Source: Escherichia ruysiae
GTDB taxonomy: Bacteria; Pseudomonadota; Gammaproteobacteria; Enterobacterales; Enterobacteriaceae
Length of the DNA stretch: 64,000 bases
Assembly (NCBI RefSeq): GCF_031323975.1
Contig: NZ_JAVIWS010000001.1
Span: 2,790,001 to 2,854,000 of the forward strand
Direction: 5' to 3'
Shown: in pieces, positions 57,856-64,000 of the stretch
Position numbering within the stretch: the first letter of the stretch is position 1
Layout: every line of letters begins with the position of its first letter
The notes under the pieces: generated by a model
What the model saw: only the letters and a program-made list of their open reading frames with translations
The model's database searches: none
Told to the model about the DNA's origin: nothing
Made by a program: the position numbers and the translations under genes

Positions 57856-60470
57856 GTATCCTGACCCGGTGGTTGCTTATCCCGCCGGTTAACGCACGTC
57901 TTATTGGGCGTTATCGGGAATATCGTCGTCATGGCGCGTCGCCTTTCAGCGCGACGCTCGGCTGTTTCTGGCTGATCCTTGCCTGGATTTTTATTCCGCT
58001 GGAGCACCCACGCTGGCAGCGTATTCGTGCGCAACATAAAATCCTGTTCCCTCATATCAACGCCTCGCGCCCGCGTCCGTTGGATCCTGTGCGCTATGTC
58101 ATTCAGACCTGCTGGTTGCTGATCAGTGCTTCGCGCAGAGAAACGCCGAAACCGCGCTGGCGGTCGTTTTCACGCTTGCAGAATATTCGTGGGCGTTATC
58201 ATCAATGGATGGATGAATTGCCGGCTCGCTTCAGCCATAACACGCAACATCTTGATGAGAAAAAAGAGCTGGGACATCTGAGCGCCGGAGCACGGCGTTT
58301 TATTCTTGGCATCATTGTGACATTCTCGCTGATTCTGGCGCTGATTTGCGTCACCCAGCCGTTTAACCCGCTGTCGCAGTTTATCTTCCTGATGTTGCTG
58401 TGGGGTGTGGCATTAATGGTACGGCGAATGCCGGGACGCTTCTCTGCACTGATGCTGATTGTGCTGTCGCTGACCGTCTCTTGCCGTTATATCTGGTGGC
58501 GCTACACCTCCACGCTGAACTGGGATGATCCGGTCAGTCTGGTGTGCGGCTTAATTCTGTTGTTCGCCGAAACCTACGCATGGATTGTGCTGGTGCTCGG
58601 CTACTTCCAGGTCGTATGGCCGCTGAATCGTCAGCCCGTACCGCTGCCGAAGGATATGTCGCTGTGGCCGTCGGTGGATATCTTTGTCCCGACCTACAAC
58701 GAAGATCTCAGCGTGGTGAAAAATACGATTTACGCCTCGCTGGGTATCGACTGGCCGAAAGACAAGCTGAACATCTGGATCCTCGATGACGGTGGCAGGG
58801 AGGAGTTTCGCCAGTTTGCGCAAAACGTTGGGGTGAAATATATCGCCCGTACTACTCATGAACATGCGAAAGCGGGCAATATCAACAATGCGCTGAAATA
58901 TGCCAAAGGCGAGTTTGTGTCGATTTTCGACTGCGACCACGTGCCAACGCGCTCGTTCCTGCAAATGACCATGGGCTGGTTCCTGAAAGAAAAACAACTG
59001 GCGATGATGCAGACGCCGCACCACTTCTTCTCGCCAGACCCGTTTGAACGCAACCTGGGACGTTTTCGTAAAACGCCGAATGAAGGCACGCTGTTCTACG
59101 GTCTGGTGCAGGATGGCAACGATATGTGGGATGCCACCTTCTTCTGCGGTTCTTGTGCGGTGATCCGCCGTAAGCCGCTGGATGAGATTGGCGGTATTGC
59201 CGTCGAAACGGTAACCGAAGATGCGCACACTTCTTTGCGTTTGCACCGTCGTGGCTACACCTCCGCGTATATGCGCATTCCGCAGGCGGCGGGGTTGGCT
59301 ACCGAAAGTCTGTCGGCGCATATCGGTCAGCGTATTCGCTGGGCGCGCGGGATGGTGCAAATCTTCCGCCTTGATAACCCGCTCACCGGTAAAGGGCTGA
59401 AGTTCGCGCAACGGCTGTGCTACGTCAACGCCATGTTCCATTTCTTGTCGGGCATTCCACGGCTGATCTTCCTGACTGCGCCGCTGGCGTTCCTGCTGCT
59501 TCATGCCTATATCATCTACGCACCTGCGTTGATGATCGCCCTGTTTGTGCTGCCGCATATGATCCACGCCAGCCTGACTAACTCGAAGATTCAGGGCAAA
59601 TATCGCCACTCGTTCTGGAGTGAAATCTACGAAACAGTGCTGGCATGGTATATCGCACCACCGACGCTGGTGGCGCTGATTAACCCGCACAAAGGCAAAT
59701 TTAACGTCACCGCCAAAGGTGGCCTGGTGGAGGAAGAGTATGTCGATTGGGTGATCTCGCGACCGTACATCTTCCTCGTACTGCTCAACCTGGTTGGTGT
59801 CGCTGTTGGCATCTGGCGTTACTTTTACGGTCCGCCAACCGAAATGCTCACCGTCGTCGTCAGTATGGTGTGGGTGTTCTACAACCTGATTATTCTCGGT
59901 GGCGCGGTAGCGGTATCGGTTGAAAGTAAACAGGTTCGTCGTTCGCATCGTGTTGAGATGACGATGCCAGCGGCAATTGCCCGTGAAGATGGTCACCTTT
60001 TCTCCTGCACCGTTCAGGACTTCTCCGACGGTGGGCTGGGGATCAAAATCCACGGTCAGGCGCAGATCCTGGAAGGGCAGAAAGTGAATCTGCTACTCAA
60101 ACGCGGTCAACAGGAATACGTCTTCCCGACCCAGGTGGCACGCGTGATGGGTAACGAAGTCGGGCTGCAATTGATGCCGCTCACCACCCAGCAACATATC
60201 GATTTTGTGCAGTGTACGTTTGCCCGTGCGGATACATGGGCGCTCTGGCAGGACAGCTACCCGGAAGATAAGCCGCTGGAAAGTCTGCTGGATATTCTGA
60301 AGCTCGGCTTCCGTGGCTACCGCCATCTGGCGGAATTTGCACCTTCTTCAGTGAAGGGTATTTTCCGTGCGCTGACTTCTCTGGTTTCCTGGGTTGTTTC
60401 GTTCATTCCGCGCCGCCCGGAGCGGAGCGAAACGGTACAACCATCGGATCAGGCTTTGGCTCAACAATGA
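57852..60470 (+). CDS. bcsA: BcsA, cellulose synthase catalytic subunit
   Basis: Processive GT2 family cellulose synthase (872 residues), c-di-GMP-activated. N-terminal extension (1-145), membrane helices, glycosyltransferase domain with D-D-G (312-314), DCD (360-362), TED (455-457) and QRIRW (493-497), a second set of helices, and a PilZ domain (about 694-790) with R696-x3-R700 and D723-FSDGG for c-di-GMP. The frame begins at 57804 within bcsQ, but MSILTRWLLIPP at 57852 is the family start. All key residues are intact. Confidence 0.98.
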   Translation: MSILTRWLLIPPVNARLIGRYREYRRHGASPFSATLGCFWLILAWIFIPLEHPRWQRIRAQHKILFPHINASRPRPLDPVRYVIQTCWLLISASRRETPKPRWRSFSRLQNIRGRYHQWMDELPARFSHNTQHLDEKKELGHLSAGARRFILGIIVTFSLILALICVTQPFNPLSQFIFLMLLWGVALMVRRMPGRFSALMLIVLSLTVSCRYIWWRYTSTLNWDDPVSLVCGLILLFAETYAWIVLVLGYFQVVWPLNRQPVPLPKDMSLWPSVDIFVPTYNEDLSVVKNTIYASLGIDWPKDKLNIWILDDGGREEFRQFAQNVGVKYIARTTHEHAKAGNINNALKYAKGEFVSIFDCDHVPTRSFLQMTMGWFLKEKQLAMMQTPHHFFSPDPFERNLGRFRKTPNEGTLFYGLVQDGNDMWDATFFCGSCAVIRRKPLDEIGGIAVETVTEDAHTSLRLHRRGYTSAYMRIPQAAGLATESLSAHIGQRIRWARGMVQIFRLDNPLTGKGLKFAQRLCYVNAMFHFLSGIPRLIFLTAPLAFLLLHAYIIYAPALMIALFVLPHMIHASLTNSKIQGKYRHSFWSEIYETVLAWYIAPPTLVALINPHKGKFNVTAKGGLVEEEYVDWVISRPYIFLVLLNLVGVAVGIWRYFYGPPTEMLTVVVSMVWVFYNLIILGGAVAVSVESKQVRRSHRVEMTMPAAIAREDGHLFSCTVQDFSDGGLGIKIHGQAQILEGQKVNLLLKRGQQEYVFPTQVARVMGNEVGLQLMPLTTQQHIDFVQCTFARADTWALWQDSYPEDKPLESLLDILKLGFRGYRHLAEFAPSSVKGIFRALTSLVSWVVSFIPRRPERSETVQPSDQALAQQ

Positions 60471-60480
60471 TGATAACGCG

Positions 60481-62820
60481 ATGAAAAGAAAACTATTCTG
60501 GATTTGTGCAGTGGCAATGGGGATGAGCGCATTCCCCTCTTTTATGACGCAGGCGACGCCAGCAACGCAACCACTGATCAATGCTGAGCCAGTTGTTCCT
60601 GCCCAGACGGAACAAAATCCGCAGGTGGGGCAGGTGATGCCGGGCGTGCAGGGAGCGGATGCGCCAGTCGTCGAGCAGAACGGCTCTTCGCGTGATGTGA
60701 AGCTGACCTTTGCGCAAATCGCGCCGCCGCCGGGCAGCATGGTGCTGCGAGGTATCAACCCGAACGGTAGCATTGAGTTTGGTATGCGCAGCGACGAAGT
60801 GGTGACGAAGGCGATGCTCAATCTCGAATACACGCCATCGCCGTCATTGCTGCCAATTCAGTCGCAGTTAAAAGTTTATCTCAATGATGAACTGATGGGC
60901 GTGCTGCCAGTGACTAAAGAGCAGTTGGGTAAAAAGACGCTGGCGCAAATGCCGATTAACCCACTGTTTATTACCGACTTCAACCGCGTGCGGCTGGAGT
61001 TTGTCGGTCATTATCAGGATGTGTGCGAAAACCCTGCCAGCACAACGCTCTGGCTGGATGTCGGACGCAGTAGCGGACTGGATCTGACGTATCAATCACT
61101 GAATGTGAAGAATGACCTGTCGCACTTCCCGATTCCATTCTTTGACCCACGCGATAACCGTGCCAACATCTTGCCGATGGTCTTTGCGGGCGCGCCGGAT
61201 GTTGCGCTGCAACAGGCTTCCGCCATTGTTGCCTCGTGGTTTGGCTCGCGCTCTGGCTGGCGTGGGCAGAACTTCCCGGTACTCTATAACCAGCTTCCCG
61301 ATCGCAATGCGATTGTTTTTGCGACTAACGACAAACGCCCGGACTTTCTGCGCGATCATCCGGCGGTAAAAGCCCCGGTGATTGAGATGATCAACCACCC
61401 GGAAAATCCTTACATCAAACTGCTGGTGGTGTTTGGTCGTGACGACAAAGACCTGTTGCAGGCAGCGAAAGGTATCGCCCAAGGCAATATTTTGTTCCGT
61501 GGCGACAGCGTCGTGGTGAATGAAGTCAAACCGCTGCTGCCGCGTAAGCCATACGACGCGCCGAACTGGGTGCGTACCGATCGTCCTGTCACCTTTGGTG
61601 AACTGAAAACTTATGAAGAGCAGTTACAGTCCAGCGGTCTGGAACCGGCAGCGATTAACGTTTCGCTAAATCTGCCGCCAGATCTCTACCTGATGCGTAG
61701 TACCGGTATTGATATGGATATTAATTACCGCTACACCATGCCGCCGGTGAAAGACAGCTCGCGGATGGATATCAGCCTGAACAACCAGTTCCTGCAATCA
61801 TTTAACCTGAGTAGCAAACAGGAGGCGAACCGCCTGCTGCTGCGTATTCCTGTGTTACAAGGTTTGCTGGACGGCAAAACGGATGTCTCTATTCCGGCGT
61901 TGAAGTTGGGGGCGACCAACCAGCTGCGCTTCGACTTTGAGTACATGAACCCGATGCCGGGCGGATCGGTGGATAACTGTATTACCTTCCAGCCGGTGCA
62001 GAACCATGTGGTGATTGGCGACGACTCCACTATCGACTTCTCGAAGTATTACCACTTCATTCCGATGCCGGATCTGCGCGCGTTTGCCAATGCGGGCTTC
62101 CCGTTCAGCCGGATGGCGGATCTGTCGCAAACCATCACCGTAATGCCGAAAGCGCCCAACGAAGCACAGATGGAAACCTTGCTGAATACCGTTGGCTTTA
62201 TCGGCGCGCAGACGGGCTTCCCGGCGATTAACCTGACCGTGACCGATGATGGCAGCACCATTCAGGGGAAAGATGCCGACATCATGATCGTCGGCGGAAT
62301 CCCGGACAAATTAAAAGACGACAAGCAGATTGACATGCTGGTACAGGCCACCGAAAGCTGGGTGAAAACGCCAATGCGCCAGACGCTATTCCCGGGTATT
62401 GTGCCGGACGAAAACGACCGTGCGGCAGAAACTCAGTCAACGCTGACCTCTTCTGGCGCGATGGCAGCGGTGATTGGCTTCCAGTCACCGTATAACGACC
62501 AGCGCAGCGTGATTGCTCTCCTGGCCGACAGTCCGCGCGGTTACGAAATGCTTAACGATGCGGTGAACGATAGCGGCAAACGCGCCACCATGTTCGGCTC
62601 GGTAGCGGTGATCCGTGAATCTGGTGTTAACAGTTTGCGGGTCGGCGACATCTATTACGTTGGTCATCTGCCGTGGTTCGAACGTTTGTGGTATGCGCTG
62701 GCTAATCACCCGATTCTGTTGGCGGTGCTGGCGGCAATCAGCGTGGTATTGCTGGCCTGGGTACTGTGGCGTCTGTTGCGTATCATCAGCCGTCGTCGTC
62801 TTAACCCGGATAATGAGTAA
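60481..62820 (+). CDS. bcsB: BcsB, cellulose synthase periplasmic subunit
   Basis: Periplasmic partner of BcsA (779 residues) that guides the growing glucan. Signal peptide (MKRKLFWICAVAMGMSAFPS), a Pro/Gln-rich N terminus, carbohydrate-binding and flavodoxin-like domains, and a C-terminal membrane anchor (PILLAVLAAISVVLLAWVLW). ATG at 60481, 10 bp after bcsA; an earlier in-frame codon at 60394 lies inside bcsA. Confidence 0.97.
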   Translation: MKRKLFWICAVAMGMSAFPSFMTQATPATQPLINAEPVVPAQTEQNPQVGQVMPGVQGADAPVVEQNGSSRDVKLTFAQIAPPPGSMVLRGINPNGSIEFGMRSDEVVTKAMLNLEYTPSPSLLPIQSQLKVYLNDELMGVLPVTKEQLGKKTLAQMPINPLFITDFNRVRLEFVGHYQDVCENPASTTLWLDVGRSSGLDLTYQSLNVKNDLSHFPIPFFDPRDNRANILPMVFAGAPDVALQQASAIVASWFGSRSGWRGQNFPVLYNQLPDRNAIVFATNDKRPDFLRDHPAVKAPVIEMINHPENPYIKLLVVFGRDDKDLLQAAKGIAQGNILFRGDSVVVNEVKPLLPRKPYDAPNWVRTDRPVTFGELKTYEEQLQSSGLEPAAINVSLNLPPDLYLMRSTGIDMDINYRYTMPPVKDSSRMDISLNNQFLQSFNLSSKQEANRLLLRIPVLQGLLDGKTDVSIPALKLGATNQLRFDFEYMNPMPGGSVDNCITFQPVQNHVVIGDDSTIDFSKYYHFIPMPDLRAFANAGFPFSRMADLSQTITVMPKAPNEAQMETLLNTVGFIGAQTGFPAINLTVTDDGSTIQGKDADIMIVGGIPDKLKDDKQIDMLVQATESWVKTPMRQTLFPGIVPDENDRAAETQSTLTSSGAMAAVIGFQSPYNDQRSVIALLADSPRGYEMLNDAVNDSGKRATMFGSVAVIRESGVNSLRVGDIYYVGHLPWFERLWYALANHPILLAVLAAISVVLLAWVLWRLLRIISRRRLNPDNE

Positions 62821-62826
62821 TTGATG

Positions 62827-63933
62827 ATGAATGTTTTGCGTAGTGGAATTGTGACGATGCTGCTGCTGGCTACCTTTAGTGTTCAGGCAGCCTGCAGTTG
62901 GCCTGCCTGGGAGCAGTTCAAAAAGGATTACATCAGTCAGGAAGGGCGCGTCATCGATCCCAGCGACGCGCGCAAAATTACCACCTCCGAAGGGCAAAGC
63001 TACGGCATGTTCTTTGCCCTGGCGGCTAACGACCGTGCGGCTTTCGATAACCTTCTCGACTGGACGCAGAATAATCTTGCCCAGGGCTCATTAAAAGAAC
63101 ATTTGCCCGCCTGGCTATGGGGCAAGAAAGAGAATGCGAAGTGGGAAGTGCTGGACAGCAACTCAGCTTCTGACGGCGATATCTGGATGGCCTGGTCACT
63201 GCTGGAGGCCGGTCGATTGTGGAAAGAGCAACGTTATACTGACATCGGCAGCGCGTTGTTAAAACGCATTGCGCAAGAGGAAGTGGTGACAGTGCCGGGG
63301 CTGGGTTCCATGTTGTTACCGGGCAAAGTGGGTTTTGCCGAGAATAACACCTGGCGTTTTAACCCGAGTTATCTGCCTCCGACGCTGGCGCAGTATTTCA
63401 CCCGCTTTGGCGCACCGTGGACCACGTTGCGCGAAACGAATCAACGTTTATTGCTGGAAACCGCCCCGAAGGGCTTTTCGCCAGACTGGGTACGCTATGA
63501 GAAAGACAAAGGTTGGCAGTTAAAGCCGGAGAAAACGCTGATCAGCAGTTACGACGCTATTCGCGTCTATATGTGGGTTGGCATGATGCCCGACAGCGAT
63601 CCGCAAAAAGCGCGGATGCTCAACCGTTTTAAACCGATGGCGACATTCACCGAGAAAAACGGCTATCCGCCGGAGAAAGTCGATGTCGCTACGGGTAAAG
63701 CGCAGGGTAAAGGGCCAGTCGGTTTTTCTGCGGCTATGTTGCCATTTCTTCAGGATCGTGATGCCCAGGCCGTACAGCGTCAGCGTATTGCCGATAACTT
63801 TCCTGGTAGTGATGCCTATTACAACTATGTGTTGACCCTGTTTGGACAAGGCTGGGATCAACACCGTTTCCGCTTCTCGACAAAAGGTGAGTTATTACCT
63901 GACTGGGGCCAGGAATGCGCAAATTCACACTAA
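62827..63933 (+). CDS. bcsZ: BcsZ, periplasmic endo-1,4-beta-glucanase
   Basis: GH8 endoglucanase (368 residues) in the periplasm that trims cellulose during synthesis. Signal peptide ([20 protein letters not shown], then AA) followed by the catalytic residues Glu-55 (TTSEGQSYG) and Asp-243 ([11 protein letters not shown]). Two ATGs (62824 and 62827) are possible; 62827 is chosen from the family N terminus. Its end overlaps bcsC by 19 bp. Confidence 0.97.
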   Translation: MNVLRSGIVTMLLLATFSVQAACSWPAWEQFKKDYISQEGRVIDPSDARKITTSEGQSYGMFFALAANDRAAFDNLLDWTQNNLAQGSLKEHLPAWLWGKKENAKWEVLDSNSASDGDIWMAWSLLEAGRLWKEQRYTDIGSALLKRIAQEEVVTVPGLGSMLLPGKVGFAENNTWRFNPSYLPPTLAQYFTRFGAPWTTLRETNQRLLLETAPKGFSPDWVRYEKDKGWQLKPEKTLISSYDAIRVYMWVGMMPDSDPQKARMLNRFKPMATFTEKNGYPPEKVDVATGKAQGKGPVGFSAAMLPFLQDRDAQAVQRQRIADNFPGSDAYYNYVLTLFGQGWDQHRFRFSTKGELLPDWGQECANSH

Positions 63934-64000
63934 ATATCCTTACGCTTTCCCTCGGTCTGGCCGTGATGCCGATGGTCGAGGCGGCACCAACCGCCCAGCA
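63915..64000 (+). CDS. bcsC: BcsC, cellulose export outer-membrane TPR protein (5' end only)
   Basis: Only the first 28 codons are in the window: a signal peptide [20 protein letters not shown] followed by VEAAPTAQ, typical of BcsC, which has periplasmic TPR repeats and an outer-membrane barrel that exports cellulose. The ATG at 63915 overlaps the end of bcsZ and has AGGA just upstream. Confidence 0.92.
   Translation, partial: MRKFTLNILTLSLGLAVMPMVEAAPTAQ

Overview
The window is enterobacterial chromosome, from Escherichia coli or a very close Escherichia relative. Gene content and order match the roughly 80-minute region of E. coli K-12 read in reverse (yiaO to bcsC), and most proteins look nearly identical to what I recall of K-12. 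It is not K-12. It carries a complete long polar fimbria (lpf) operon between yhjX and eptB, an extra DUF4862-type gene inside the yia operon, three tandem ldrD toxin units where K-12 has one, a hokA locus without the neighbouring IS150, and a bcsQ with a sense codon at position 6.

Layout. (1) 1-6217: yiaK, yiaL, a DUF4862 gene, yiaM, yiaN and yiaO (partial) on the minus strand form the 2,3-diketo-L-gulonate reduction and TRAP uptake operon, divergent from its IclR-type repressor yiaJ. (2) 6319-11638: ysaA (orphan iron-sulfur protein), avtA, malS and bax. (3) 11824-20065: the D-xylose regulon, with xylFGHR divergent from xylAB across a shared control region. (4) 20233-25643: yiaB, yiaA, wecH, ysaB and the glyQS glycyl-tRNA synthetase operon. 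(5) 25865-33474: the hokA/mokA/sokA toxin-antitoxin locus, cspA with its long cold-shock leader, yiaG, yiaF, ghrB, yiaD, bisC, yiaC and tag. (6) 33632-43519: yhjY, yhjX with a pair of YpdB boxes, the five-gene lpfABCDE operon and eptB. (7) 43611-50271: the proK tRNA and the dppABCDF dipeptide ABC importer. (8) 50301-53206: yhjV and a tandem array of three 481-bp ldrD/rdlD toxin/antisense-RNA units. (9) 53209-64000: the cellulose locus, with bcsEFG on the minus strand and bcsRQABZC on the plus strand; bcsC runs off the end.

How the genes work together. Four carbohydrate or peptide uptake systems (yiaMNO, xylFGH, dppABCDF, yhjX) sit beside their catabolic genes and regulators. The surface-structure part combines an lpf operon with intact reading frames and an apparently intact cellulose machinery: synthase BcsA/B, periplasmic BcsZ, export channel BcsC, accessory BcsR/Q, and the phosphoethanolamine-modifying BcsE/F/G branch with its c-di-GMP-binding motifs. 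This suggests a strain capable of adhesion and cellulose-containing biofilm.

Most of the window is ordinary conserved core. The parts most worth a second look are the DUF4862 gene, the triplicated ldrD array with antisense regions that differ between copies, the lpf island and a possibly mosaic eptB next to it. Statements comparing with K-12 rest on recalled sequences, not on an alignment.
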